64,000 nt of DNA from Batillaria attramentaria (GCA_018292915.2 JACVVK020000168.1:127501-191500), one strand, 5' to 3'. Positions 46,732-59,930 are shown, counted from the first letter of the stretch. Translations and numbers: made by a program. The notes: generated by a model not told the origin, from the letters alone.

Positions 46732-49700
46732 ATGGCGTGTAGAAAAGAATCGCTTGTGACGTTGATTCTGATTTCCTTGTACGTCCAAACAGGAATCGCA
46801 GCATTCACAGCGCCGGTATATGCACCTTCACTAAACTCTCTGTTTCATTAATGCATGTACATGTACGTGTTTTGTGTAGTTGTTTTGTTTCCTGTTCACG
46901 CGACCAACATGAATCTTAACATTTAACTACAACTTAGATGTGCATAAGTAAGAATTGGTTAACGCAGACTAATGACCGCGTAAGTGTGAAACTTTTCAAT
47001 GCCTTCCTGGTCCCGTTTCAAGTTATCGCGGCCCGGGAAATCCCGAGACTGGGGGATTATCAGTCAAGCGTGACTCTAGGACTACAGTGGTGAGATTAGC
47101 TGTTACCATGCCCCAACATGTGACCGGCATATCCATGACTGCACCGTGGCTGTTCACGCGCAACGAAAATCATCTCAGAGCGCTTCTATCTAGGTGAACC
47201 CGACCCTATGGCATGTGACAAGATCTTAGTTACGCGGCTTTTGATGAAAGTGAAAGTACAGAAGAAACCCAATACAGTTAACAACTGGATCTCTATTTTG
47301 CAAACCGAGCTGATGAAGATCAACACCACTGCCAACACACCAGTCACAGTCGGTGGAGAGCCCATCAGGGAGGTGGAGTCTTTTGTCTACCTGGGGAGTG
47401 TGGTTGATGGACAGGGAGGCACAGACCGAGACGTCACAGCCAGAATCGGCAAGGCAAGGGCAGCAATGGTCATGCTGAAGAACGTCTGGGCATCCAAAGT
47501 TGTCAGCATAAGAACCAAACTTCGCATCTTCAACTCCAACGTGAAGTCAGTTCTGCTCTACGGATGCGAAACATGGAGGACAACGAAGACGATGCAGCAG
47601 AAGATCCAGACATTTCTCAACACCTGTCTGAGGCGCATCTTCAACATCCGATGGCCAGAGAAGATCCGGAATGAAGAGCTGTGGGAGCGAGCGGGGCAGG
47701 AACCAGTGGCCAAGCAGATCCTGCGGAGGAAGTGGGGCTGGATTGGACACACCCTCAGGAAGCCAGCATCCAGCACCACACGCCAAGCCCTGACATGGAA
47801 CCCGCAGGGGAAAAGGAAGAGAGGCCGGCCTCGCAACAGCTGGAGGCGGGACACTGAGGCAGAGCTATGTAAGCAGGGGACCAACTGGACTGGAGTGGCA
47901 AGACTAGCCCAGAACAGAGTGCGATGGCGAAGGGTTGTCGATGGCCTATGCTCCACGTGGAGCCAAGGGCCTAAGTAAGTAAGTAAGTCTCTATTTTGCA
48001 GGCCAACTTCAAACTGACACGAGTGACAAAGGAGAGGAGAGGGTCGGATGTGAGAATTACCGTCTACTACGAGGGAGACTCGGATCCCGATGTTTTTCTC
48101 TCCCCAAACTATGGTGTCACCGGTAAATGTGCTGTTGTGAGATTACATCAGTCCTTGAATTTTTTTTTCTTCTAACCAAGACAGCCCTCGTCCTATATCG
48201 CTAGCTACATATTCAAACCAAACGCGCGATTCTTCTTGTTTAAGTCAGCCAAGACATATACTATCAGTGTTTATATCACTCTACCACTACTACAGGTCAT
48301 GGTTTAAAAATCGTAATCCACCACGCGTGGTTCAACATTCGTACCCAAACAAATCACACGTGAATTATGGATGTACATAAAAATAAAAATTAAAAAATGT
48401 ACGTCAAGACATGACGCTGTTCGACCTCGTACGAGAATGGGAAGGAAAAAAACTTCGCTGCATAGCTGGATGTGAATTTTTTTTTTTTTAATCAAAGAAA
48501 TGAAGCTACAGGGGTGACATAAATAATTTTCCTACTTCGGTTCCCTGGATTACATTAAATACACCACACAGATTTGTGAATTTCGCAGTTTTACGGTCGA
48601 AATCAACAGACTCGTGTGGTGTATTCTCCGTAATCGGGGGCACCTCATTTTGAACACTCTGAACTAGTTCCAAGGGATATGAAGTAGTCTACCTTGCGGA
48701 CTTTCTCTGCCGATATAGTCTGGCCCAATCATTCAGCTCACGTGTAGAGAATCAGACTAGGTAGTGGCTAGATCGAGTTGCCTCGCTTTGGCCTAAACAT
48801 AAAGTCTAGGCACTGCAACATGCCGTACACATAATGATATGTCCTTGTTTAATAAGCCTCAGCAACCACCGTGTTTAATATTCAAGAGCAAGCTTCCCTT
48901 GTGTTTTTGTATTGATATGCTGGGTACCCAGCCAGTTTGGAAACTTTTTCTTCAGACCATCAAACGTCCGTGTACGGCCTGTTGTCAGTCTGAGAAGTCC
49001 TTATCTCACGAAATTAGAAAGTGACGTCATGGTAACGGATTTGACATCTCGAAACGGGGGATAGCTGGGCGGGCGGATGGTCTGGCTGGGTTGATTAGTT
49101 ATTAAAATATGACTGGGTGTGGTGAACATGATGTACACGTTCTCTCTCTCTCTCTCTCTCTGGGCGATAAAAAAAAAAAAAAAAAACTTCGAGTTTTCAC
49201 ATCTAGATCAAAATTGGTGGCTGTACTCAGAGGGGTGTACTCAGAGGAGTGTTCTCGGGGAGAGGGGGAAGGGGGTGAGGGGGGGGGGAGCGTTGCGGAA
49301 GGGGGGCGGGAGGGGGAGTGTACGCAGGGAAGTACGTGTACTCAGGGGAACCTCGGTGTCGTAGAATATTTCGGAACCTGTTCCCAAAAATCCTAGGATA
49401 TTTCGGAACCATTCCCATTTATCCTAGGATAACCCTAGAATATCCTAGGATAACACTAACCCTAACCCTATTCCCATATATCCTAGGATATCCTAGGATA
49501 AATCGGAATGGTTCTGAAAAATCCTTCCACCAGGGCCGGGATAAATCGGAATGGTTCCCATTCGTCCGGTTCCGAAATATCCTGTGACACCGGGCCCGTT
49601 CTGGTGGAATAAAATTTCGGCAAATCGGAGTTTAACGTCCCTTTCCACAAACAGGGAGACCCCTGTACTCAAGGGGGGGGGGGGGGGGGAGGGGAGAGGG

Positions 49701-51437
49701 GGGAATTATTTTAACACACCATGTATACCGTATCGCCAAACAGGGAGACCTGAAAACACAGTTTAGAGTTCTCACATCGCGATGGCTGTACTTAGGAAGG
49801 ACCCCGGAAACATTATGGCGGGAAAAAGAAAACTTTGAACCTCGGAGAATCCAAGTTTCAAGCCTCTATGTTCGTGACACCTCTCAGATGGAAAATAGCC
49901 GCTTTCAAAGCTCTGAAGCTCTGTTTCCCAGATAGACAGGTTTTTCGTTTTGACCATCGCGAGCATTATCGTAACCGTGGCTTCTAACAGTAGAGAACTA
50001 CCAGTTTTCCTTGAGTCCATAGTCCATTCCTGAACGGACTGGGTCCCGAAAAATCTTCTAAAAATATCAGCGGTATCTGGCTGGTCTTCAGTCCGTAACC
50101 AAATAATGTCGTCTGCTCAATACACAGTACACCTCTAGAACAACACATACGCCGGCCAGAGTCACCACTATGCTTTCAGACACTCGATGAAAAGTTTTCC
50201 ACACGCTGTAATCTGCCTGTCATACGTATTAAGACCTTAATTTAACGTCCCGTTCCATCACGAATCGCCAAACGGTGAAACCAGAAATACACTTACTACA
50301 CATATCACATCATCAGCCCAGGAAAAGCCGGGTACATCAGCTATTGACGAATAACGTGACTGGGGGATGTGCGTATTTGTCAGAAGATTAATACAGCACA
50401 TATACTTGGCATAATTTATTTTTTTAAAGAAGAAAACAAAACTGATTTCGTCCAGGTCGTCGACAAAAATTCGTTTCCAGACTAAGACTTCTTTGGACAG
50501 GTCCAGACTAACATGAATGTCAATAGATGCTATGCCTACTATCGGAAATTCCTTATAAATCTTATTTTCTTCAGGTCATCATTCCATGCAGGAAATAATA
50601 CCCGACCAAGGCAGGGTACAGGTTGACTTCAACGAGCACGGCATCGAGCCGATGTTCTCTTTCAAGCTTCCCGACAACCCGTCGTTTCAATACATGCTGC
50701 TCCTGAGAAATCTCACAGCCGATGTTCCAAACAGTGAAAACATTGTCGAATTGGGGTTCAGAGTCGACCCTGGCCGTGACCTCACATACAATCTTGGACA
50801 AGACGTTAACTTTAGCGTCTCGCTCGATTCTACAACCTCGAAGCACTACCTCTTCAGCGACGACGTTTATCTCAGGCAAAACGTGGAAAACAGTCAGATT
50901 AAATTAAAAAAACTCTGGACGCGGGACGAGGGGTACCCACTGCAATGTCTAGGCCAAACCAAGCAAAACGGCAGGGTAGCCAGTCACTATCGTCTGAAGA
51001 CGGATGGAGATCCTAGGGGACTGATCAAAATCGCGGCATCTCCTACCTGTTTCTCTGGGTGCCTAGTGACCTGGGTGGCAGCGATGACATACATCCGTTT
51101 CTATCCGTCACACATGTATGGCCCGTTCCCTCCGTACTATATCGGCTTCACGGAACCCCATCCCCCTTGGCAGAAACCATTCTGTTTTGCGCACACGAAG
51201 TGTGAGCTCTTTTGTGCTGCTGTAGGCGACGGACCAACGATGATGAACATCAAAAAAGTCACCAGCTCTGGCAATTATGAGTTAAGGAATGTCAAAATCG
51301 GTAAGCTGCTGGATTTCTACATCTCCGCGCGAGTTCTACTGAGGCAGGCTACTGTGGATGATTCAGGTACTTACATATGTGAAGTACGCACAAGACAGTA
51401 TGTCCGTGAAATCAAAATCAATCTTACTGTCTATTAA
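46732..51437 (+). CDS. Copy E: secreted protein with C-terminal Ig-like domain, intact, LINE in intron 1
   Basis: Exons 46732-46815, 48002-48122 and 50575-51437 splice in phase to 355 aa. Exon 2 is identical in protein to copy B, and exon 3 is very close to B (FNEHGIEPMFSFKLP, RNLTADVPNSEN). Ig cysteines (ELFCAAVG, GTYICEV), N-glycosylation sequons and the direct stop after INLTVY are present. A 685-bp retrotransposon fragment (47303-47987) sits in intron 1, ending only 14 bp before exon 2, yet the acceptor is preserved because the target-site duplication copied TCTCTATTTTGCA. Two possible leader regions precede the gene (exon ending 45941, and a partial copy at about 46607-46665). Predicted secreted; function unknown. 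Confidence 0.85.
47303..47987 (+). mobile_element. 685-bp retrotransposon 3' fragment next to copy E exon 2
   Basis: Encodes ESFVYLGSVVDGQGG, LLYGCETWRTTK, LRRIFNIRWPEKI, WIGHTLRK and RKRGRPRNSWRRD, the post-RT tail of RTE/Jockey-related elements, and ends in (TAAG)n. A 13-bp TSD TCTCTATTTTGCA occupies 47290-47302 and 47988-48000. Confidence 0.9.
49365..49600. repeat. Cluster of TATCCTAGGATA palindromes in copy E intron 2
   Basis: The palindromic core CCTAGG appears about seven times with variants, around a short CTAACCCTAACCCTA stretch. The matching part of copy B (about 31130-31165) lacks the block. Confidence 0.75.
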
Positions 51438-51774
51438 AATGGACAGCTGAGATAACTCCGGGGGCCTGGTGCATGGAGACAGACAGGAACGTAAGTCCGA
51501 GACCAGAATCAGAATAATAAGGGTGGATGGGTGTTCGGGCGTTTAACGTGATTTTCCACCACATAATAATAATAATAATAATAATTCAATACCGTGTGTT
51601 TCATTGTACTAAAGCAATGAAACATAGGAATGTTGTGTGGTGGTGGATTATCTCAAGTACAGTCACACAACCTAAAATACAAACTGACTGATCTGCAGAG
51701 AACTAAAGAAACATGCAAAATTATACGTTTTCAATCGTTCAATCGTTTGCACTTCAGACTTAGTAAAACAATTA

Positions 51775-52320
51775 ACAATGATAACTGTTGCAAAGTTGGT
51801 AGGAAACTCTGCCCGTCTTTTTCGTTTCCAGCTAGCTGCGAAAATATATAATGTATATCTACTACGGAAATATTTATGAATTATAATCGTTGTAAAGTTG
51901 GTAGTTTCCGGTTGGAAATTCTGCCATTACTGTCCGTTTGCAGCCAGTTGCAAAAATATATGATGTATAGTTACTACGGAAATATTTATGAATAATAATC
52001 GTTGCAAAGTTGCTAGTTTCCGGTTGGAAATTCTTCCTTTACTTTATGTTTCTAGCCAGATGCGGTAATATAATTAATATATGACACAATAATACGGAAA
52101 TCTTAACAAATATATAAAATTCGTTGTGGACTTGGCAGTTTACAGGTGGAAATGTTGGGTATCAAATAAGGGTTTTTAACGTTCCTGGCAGTTTTTAGAC
52201 CTTGAACATTGTTGTTCACGTAAGTTAAAATTGAAATAAAAATCTTCAAAAGTTGCACCCTTTTGACTTCGCATTTATATGTTGAAAGCTGTTGGCTGGA
52301 AGGTTTCTTTTAACAATCTA
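51775..52320. repeat. ~110-bp tandem repeats in copy E 3' flank
   Basis: Same unit as behind B and D, ending at the inserted element at 52337. Confidence 0.75.
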
Positions 52321-52336
52321 TCCAGTTCATTTATAA

Positions 52337-53288
52337 GGGTGAGTGAGTGAGTTTTTAAGGCTTAAAGCCGCGCAAGCCACAAAGACTAATTCGCGGCTGA
52401 GTGTGCCTGCACTACATGAAAAAACAAAAACAAAAATGTAACGTTGGACAAAGGATGCAAACTGGTCTACGGGGCAATATAAACCTAGGACATGCAGGAG
52501 ACGCTGCACCTTCATGCTAATTTCTCGAACTCCCGGTTACAAAAAAGCGTAGAAAACAAATAATTACAACTGGGTAAAACAAAGATATATACTAGGCGCA
52601 TATACAGCAAATATTGCAACTTATCATCTCCTAGGCGCAATAAACCAGTTCGCAGCATATGCCCAACATCACTTATTCCTAACCACTGGTAGTGCAGACG
52701 CGAGTGAGAGGCTAAAAAGAAGAAAATATAGATGAAAGGGCCGAACTTAGAAATCAGCTGAGAGATGAGAGGAAGGATAGAGCGGCTAAATTCGGGAAGT
52801 TTTAAAGAGAAAGAGACAGGCGAATGGGCTGGTGAGGGATAGACAGAGAGGTAGGAAGGAAAATTCCTTAGTTGCCAATGAAGACAACACGCCTGGGAGG
52901 CAGTTGGAGAATAGACCGCTCCAACACGGAACCTCCCCGCCGTGAGGCGGTTTGGGAAAACAACGCACCAGAGAGGGGTGCGTTGTGAAGGTCTTCAACA
53001 TGACAGGTGTTCAGCAGCACCAGCAGGGCGCTGCGAACAAAGCCCGCCAGGGTGAAGACCAGGTGGGGGGAATCCAGTGAAGTCGGCCTTCAGAAATGAC
53101 CCTCAGATGTCTCACTGGACCAAGGGTCAGCAGACACCCGCTTACTGATCTCCCCCCGGAGGAGACTTTAAGAGAGCAAAAGACAGCTCAATGGACCGAG
53201 GGAGGCAGAAGTAAGAGTAAAGAAAGAGCAAAAGGGGTGGGCAAGCTTGGCGAAATCAGCCCCGCCGCGTGAAGGCGAGCCCATGGGG
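52337..53288 (-). mobile_element. 952-bp inserted element with 15-bp TSD, 3' of copy E
   Basis: Direct repeats CCAGTTCATTTATAA at 52322-52336 and 53289-53303 flank it. One end is (GTGA)n, read as a (TCAC)n tail on the minus strand. No recognisable protein is encoded; it is probably a non-autonomous or 5'-truncated retroelement. Confidence 0.8.
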
Positions 53289-53303
53289 CCAGTTCATTTA
53301 TAA

Positions 53304-54184
53304 AAGACCATCGCGCCATCATTTACTATTCTAAACTGAATCGAACTGCAAAACATTTTGCCTAGGACTTCTTTTAAATTGTGTAGTCTTTATCCGCTAA
53401 CCCCCCCCCCTCCCCCCCCAAGATTTTGTGCAAAACCTAATTCAGTCGGGGAGGTCACAGCACCAACAGGGAAGTCACAAGACATGAACAAGCATCCTCT
53501 GTCAGACAATCTGCATGAAGCTGACGGCAGATGTTTAATGCACGAAATGTTAATCAGTGCACGACATCCCCCCCCCCCCCCCCCCCGGTAGCGTAGCGGA
53601 TCTAGTGTCTTTGGTAGGTTTTACAGACTGATAGCAAATCCCGTTTTATAGGAGACTCCAGTCGGCATAGACTGTCTGAACCCTGCAAGCGGAGTCTGCA
53701 CAAGGCATTCCTCACTCCGTCTACTTTCTGAATATTCACTATCCCAGGCGTAGCCGCGCCTGTGTAACCTCCAATCATACCGGAGGGAAGTAACTCTGTC
53801 AAAAAATTCTGTCACAAGAATTTATTCCGTACACAGACACTGAAAACCAACCCCATATCAAATTCTTAAGAGCAAGAACGTAATACCTAAACAAAACAAA
53901 ACAGAAACACAGGCGTAGTACAGGTTGATATCAATCTTTAATCACAATGGCGGAAGATAATGACACGACGTTCCTCCACACGAAGCGAAAGGAAGAGAAG
54001 TGCCACGTTGGCAGTTCAGCTGCGAAGGCGACGCGACGCAGTCATCCCGGAGGGAAGGGAGAATCTGATTTTTTTCTTTTATAAACCCGAAGATTCGTGA
54101 AAGATTCGACGCACGCGACAGAGGGGTAAGTCTTTATTCGTAGAATGGATCTACAGCTGTATAATATGCGACCCATCCAAAGGG

Positions 54185-54185
<1 letters not shown>
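53304..54185. other. Intergenic between copies E and F, no gene seen
   Basis: Includes poly-C tracts at 53401-53420 and 53568-53587. The leader exon expected for copy F was not identified by similarity. Confidence 0.5.

Positions 54186-54262
<77 letters not shown>
54186..54262. repeat. (GT)n microsatellite upstream of copy F
   Basis: Dinucleotide run about 160 bp before copy F exon 1. Confidence 0.95.
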
Positions 54263-54421
54263 TATGTAAAAAATTCCGTATGTAAAACATGTATCATCTC
54301 TGTGTTTTTCTGATTTTGTTATTGATCGAATTTTATATCCGCCACGCCCCCCCCCCCCCTCCCCACTCCGCATGTAAAAAGTGATAATCAGTCGCCAAAA
54401 AATGTAATGTGCAGCATCGCA

Positions 54422-57400
54422 ATGACGTCTCTGCAAACGCTCTTCATCCTGATCCACATTGGCCTGTGTGACGTCAGAGCGGACTTCAGCCTCGACCCGG
54501 TGAGTAGTATCACTGCACAACTGTGGGCCTTTTACAAGCACAATACTGAACTACAATTACGTGCATAGTTTGAAATTTATTTCAAATGTATCTGCATTTA
54601 AAAGACCATCCCTGAAAATTCAGATACACTGTGCAATCAGAAGCTTGCGAAACTACGGACACGTTCACTTCAAAGAATTCGTGTCTGGTACTGACGTTCA
54701 GGCCATGCAATAGCCCAAACAAAAAGTAGTGAAACTGATTGAAGCGCCGAAGGCGCGAACTACTAGGCAGGGGGGGGGGGATGGGGTGGGGGTGGGGGGG
54801 GGGGGCATCTGAATAGGGCGATTTCCAGTTAACCGTCGCGCCCATGCACTCTAGCGCATGTGGTCGCGGGATGAGGTGGGGGGGGGGGGGGTTGTTTGGG
54901 GGGGGGGGGGGGGGTGGGGTGCGGACAGTACTTGCAATAGTAGCGACATCATCGTTTGCTGTGATACTGTTTTCAATGGGATTAAAATCGATGAGTGCGA
55001 CAAGACAAGAAAGACTGACTAAAGTCTGCATGTACATGTAGTTATGCTAACTCCGCCAGGACGATCGGCGGCATGTCATTCCATCGTCGTAACCGTAGTT
55101 GTGTTGCCATTTTTTTCAACACCCCCCCCCCCCCTCCCCATGCCATCCCACCCCAGAAGATTAACATAAAGACTCTTCTGAGAATGATCGGCTCAGATTT
55201 AGGAGAGTCCCTATAGCACAACGGATAAACGGCAAGCGCCCTAATAGTTCAGTTTGAAAAATGAGACTGAAATATGTGCAGTCTGGAACATTCTAACTCT
55301 CAGAATGGACCAGATTGCACAGATGTTTTTTTTGGTTGTTATTTGTTTGTTTGTTTGTTTGTTTTTTGTTTTTTTTTGGTTTTTTGTTTGAGGGTGGTGG
55401 TGGTGGTGGTTTTTTTTTAAAAAGGGGGATTTATATTTTTTTTAATGCGGAACTTGAGTTGCTATTTAGCTCAAAATATCAGCTACGTCACTGATAATTG
55501 CAAGCCCTGTGTAATATTATGATTAGCTGGATCACTCTCTCTCTCTCTCTCTCATGTAATCGTCTTTGGCACTGTGTTGAGTTGTAATATTTAAGTTTTA
55601 GTGTTATAGTTGTACTATGATTTTTATTCATTCTTGCTTTCTTTCCATCATTTTCCTTGTATCTTGTTTTATTTCGTAGTGTAGCAACGGCGAATCATTA
55701 ATTAACTGGTACATGTGCCAAAATTTCTACCGTTAGAAAATAAAGTCTCTCTCTCTCTCTCAGCTGAGATCACTCTTCATTGTTCCAGGAAGCTTTCAAA
55801 CTAACCGAGGTCATACAGAAAGCGAATGAGACAAAGAAAGAGGCCGAAATCACAGTGAAGTACCTAGGAGGAGTGAGGAGGGTCTATATGTACGATTGGG
55901 ACCCACGTAAGTCATGCCGGCTTTTTTATGCAAAAGTCAGGAGTTTAGGGACTGGAGTTAGTGTTGCCTGCCACACAGTTCATTCATACTACAGCCTGGC
56001 TTGTTCGCATGGTTAAGAAATCAGCGATGTGTCGTCTGATCTGATCTTCCCAATGGGAGTTTGCGTTAGTGAATCTGCAAAAAGACAAAAGCGAATGGAT
56101 AAACTAAGCATGAACTGACGGTATTTTTCTTATTCCTCTTCTTCTGATTATTATCATTATTATTATTTCACCTATCGTGAAGAAAGTTGACGATATCAAG
56201 ATTTACCAAAGAATCGAGACAATAGAAAATTTTACGAAACTCAAAAGCCTTTTTTTTTTCTTTTTTTTTTTTCAAACTGCAAAAATGTTCCACGGGTGGG
56301 TTGTTTCTACAAATAAGTTACTTCCCCTGAATTGTGGCAAACGCCAAGGTCCACAACACGTTCACGGTGCTAACGAAAACTTTTTGGGGGTGGGGGTGGT
56401 GGTGGTGGTGCCGGTGGGGGGGGGGGTATAATACAGATGAATCAGTCAGTTTGTAATGTTTTCGAATGGTAGCACTTACAATACAAGCTGGAGAACGCTA
56501 CACCTGACGTAGAGATTGGATGTGAAGGGACCAAACGTTAATTCACACTGATGACAGTCCCAGTTTGAGACTAGAGCTAAGTCTTATGCTAGTGTACATT
56601 TTGTTTTATGCATCTGGCTCAGGCCGTAGCCCTGCTTGCGGTTTAGATGATACTGACCGGACGATAACTGCCAGTGATGTCGTAAACTGTAAGCGCCATA
56701 TAATGCCGGGCCTAAGCGTAGTGGATTGGATAGGCACCTTAGCCCTCTTAGCATATTACAGTAGAGGTATTATTTCACTATTTACAGGTGAGTCATTAGC
56801 CAGTCAACTGTCCGGAATTTCTCTGATTTTGCAATTATTATTATTATTGCCAGTAGTAGCAGTAATAGTAGCAGCAGTTATATACTGATCAATTCGTGCG
56901 ACTTGTATATATACAAAGTACATACATACAATATATGCACTGAAAGCGTAGGGCTGTGATGATCTGATCCACTTCTCTTTCTTTATCAGATGTCCAGCTT
57001 GAGAAGAATCTTTTCTTCGGAGGAGGACAGGTCCAGTTTTTCCGCAAAAATGCATCAGAAGCAACAGTGGCTTTCGTACATCAATTACACAGAAGGTGAG
57101 GATGTAGATATTAACGTCACAACGACCTATCCAAATTACAGAATCACGAACTGGGTCACTGGGTTCTTGAGAAAAGAGGTGGAGGGGAGCGGCACAACTT
57201 TCAGCGACACGTACTACTGGGAACTATCACACGACGCACTGGAGAGAGTGAGCCAAACCAGCACCTCTCGGCACTTCAAGCTGAAAACCACCGGCGGTCC
57301 GCAGGGACTGATTGTTCTCGAATGCGGAGCCAACGCTCCCACGAGAAACGCTTTCGTAAAAAGACTGATGATCGGGACGTATTTGACTCATTATCCCTCA

Positions 57401-57718
57401 GCCAACACCAGCTTCTTCTCTGGCTTCATCGGTTTCCTTGACACTGGTAAATCTTGGCAAAACGTTGAGTGCACCGAAAATTCTGACTGTTGGATCAACT
57501 GCCTTGCAGTCGGAAACGAACCCACGAATATCACCCTCTCCAGACAGGACCAGAATGGGATCTGGGTCAATGTTCCCCGACAGATAGTCAACAGGAGGAT
57601 AGGTGTTATCATTACGGCACGCGTCAGAACGACCGAAGCTGGTCAGTACCTGTGTGTTGCCGCGACCAAGGACAACATTATCAACACGACTATAACTGTC
57701 AGCTTTACTCAAATTTAA
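54422..57718 (+). CDS. Copy F: divergent Ig-like cluster gene, frame disrupted (pseudogene or exon-2-skipping form)
   Basis: Exon 1 (54422-54499, 26 codons, MTSLQTLFILIHIGL signal core, phase 0) and exon 2 (55789-55906, 118 nt, phase 1) match the family layout. Exon 3 starts after CAG at 56989. In the spliced frame it reads EKNLFFGGGQVQFF, homologous to the family start, but meets TGA at 57097-57099. The frame one base over is open to 57718. From about 57069 it carries the homologous EGEDVDINVTTTYPNY and an Ig-like end with WINCLAVG and AGQYLCVAA cysteines. About 34 residues present in B are missing at the switch point. Joining exon 1 directly to exon 3 is in phase and gives 268 aa without a stop. 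It is either a degenerate copy or a skipped-exon isoform whose first ~35 exon-3 residues are frameshifted. Confidence 0.6.
55555..55762 (+). mobile_element. Retroelement 3' end before copy F exon 2
   Basis: Contains TAGCAACGGCG and ACCGTTAGAAAATAAAG followed by (TC)n, resembling the 3' ends at 14640-14765 and 34505. Confidence 0.55.
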
Positions 57719-57779
57719 TCAGTAATGTTTCTGGGCGTTAACTGGGACCCAGGTTAAATTACATCACGTGAGTACTGAG

Positions 57780-58079
57780 TCATGGTGAAAAGGGTACCAG
57801 TAGATACACGCTTGATACTTCATGACGCTTTCCATGATCATTGTTGTGGTTTCATTGTTGCGTTGATGTTTGAATTAAGATTTCATGACTAAAAAGCGCA
57901 AGTAGATACAAAGTGTCAACTCTTGTTCGTGTCGATCATGTTCATTGTTGTGGTTTCATTCTTGAATGGCCGTTTAAAATACAGTTTGATGATGATTAAC
58001 TCTCTCTATACTATGGTCCGATTTTCGGCCCTGACCTTCACAGCGCCTGGCTACGGAGACCCGATTCCTCGGATCGCCA

Positions 58080-58124
<45 letters not shown>

Positions 58125-59930
58125 GAGTAATGACATCACAAAATGGGAACTAAATACAAAGATAGCACAACAGTTTCCTATCGCCCAAAGGCAAGCATTT
58201 TTGATAGTATGCTATTGCTATGGCCATTACTAAGCAGTTGCGAGTGGGTGGGTGTTTGGGAGTTTAACGTCCTTTTCCACAACGTTTGCGTGATATTCAA
58301 GACGGGGCCACACGAGAAGGCCAGTACGAATGTTTGGCCCTGGCTGGGTTTCGAACGCACGACCCGAGCACTGAAAGCTCAACGCTTTACCATTCATGTA
58401 GTTTCGAAGCTCAGTGGCTTGCTGGGTGTTAATAGTTGTTCGTCCAAGGCCCAAGCAGTTTCCTTCTACACTTTTCAGACACCACTTTCAAATCAGAGAC
58501 GTGTAATTTTGAGAGACACTTGAACAATAGAAACAGTTAGGGTCAGCCACAATGAGACATTATTTTACCAAATACAAAAAAAAGGGGTGGGGGTGGGGTT
58601 GTCAAATTTCAAACTGGACTGAGGTAACTAAAAAATAAAAAAATGAAGCATAAGAACTGCCTTCATATGTCACTAAGTTTGAAGTTTGTATCTGATTTTT
58701 TTAAAAAATATACATGATTTTTTTTCTAACGCGGCAAGAACAGCCAGCGCAGAGGTTGCATCAGTGGGGAAAACTCTCAGCAGAGGGAGAGAGCACCAGC
58801 AGACATTCTAATGCTGGTGCAAACCATGCTCATTGTATGATGTACTGCAGAATTGGTGGTAGAGATGAAATTTACTCCTATTCAATACCAACAGATACAA
58901 ACCGGATATTTTATGCTCATTGTTGTATTGATAGTTCAAATGAAATTAGATGATGACGAAAAATATCTACGAAGCATCGGTAGATATCTTGACTTGCCCG
59001 TAAAGATTTCGATCCAGTGAGTTATGGCACATTAAATAAACACTGTCTGATAGCCAACACGTTACTTTTCTGTATTTCATTGGCGTTTATTAATTAATAT
59101 CAGGCAATTCGACTGTCGGTTAGGGGTAACTACTTTTTTTACCCGTACATGATTGATGAAATATGCACTGCAAAAGCACAAAACAGAGAAATTCATTTCA
59201 TAGCTTTTCGGTCGGGACAAAATATTTCCAGCGCAGGAAATCAAAACGAAATAAATGGTAGATGACACAAAGTTGGATGCCATAATATTGTTAACCGTGC
59301 CCATTGTTGTTTCGGTTTCTATACATATTTCAAAATTTCAAATACAATTTCGTGATAAAAAGTGTCATTAGATACAAATTTGATACTTTCTTGATGTTAA
59401 CCATGTTAATTGTTGTGGTGTACTGTTGTAAGTATTGATGTTTGAAATGAAATTTATTCATTGTGACACTTTAATGTTTGTGTCAATTATGCTCATTTTT
59501 TGTTTGTTTGTTTGTTTGAAATAAACGTTTTTCATGATTAATACCAGTAGACACAAAACGACATTTCATGTTGGTGTTAACTATGCTCGTTGTTGAATCA
59601 TGGTTGTACTGACGTTTGAAATGAAATTTATTCATAGTGAGTGAATACAAGTAGATACAAATCTGATATTTCATGTTGGTGTTACCCAGACTCATTGTTG
59701 TGGTTTCGTTGCCAAGTTGAAATCAAATTTGATGATCATTAATGCCAGTAGATATTTCATGCTGGTGTGAACTATATTCATTGTTGTCGTTTCAGATATT
59801 GTAATGTATGAAATTTATGTTAGTAAATCCAAACTTGTTATGTTAACCTCGTTAACCTCATGTTATTGTTAACCAAGATGTTGTCAATAAATTTTATTGT
59901 TGGTGTATGTATTTTGAAATAAAATGTGAT
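57780..59930. repeat. Degenerate ~100-115 bp tandem repeat behind copy F
   Basis: Recurring words are CCAGTAGATACAAA, GATATTTCATG, TGCTCATTGTTGTGG and GATGTTTGAAATGAAATTT, spaced roughly 100 bp. A SINE (58245-58400) and a (CT)n run (58082-58121) interrupt it. The sequence differs from the repeats behind B to E. Confidence 0.7.
58245..58400 (-). repeat. SINE family 1, diverged full copy
   Basis: Body with GTGATATTCAAGACGGGGCC and a head with GTTTCGAACGCACG; the A-box side is mutated. Confidence 0.75.

Noticed and set aside
47208..47978. A host gene of 256 aa
   Set aside because: The middle is the post-RT tail of a non-LTR retrotransposon bounded by a TSD; the start is copy E intron.
49440..49475. 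Internal telomere array
   Set aside because: Only two to three CTAACC-type units are present inside a CCTAGG palindrome cluster; too short to call.
56565..56888. An extra exon of copy F with a hydrophobic end
   Set aside because: It lacks a good acceptor/donor pair and similarity to other copies; the hydrophobic stretch comes from an (ATT)n/(AGT)n run.
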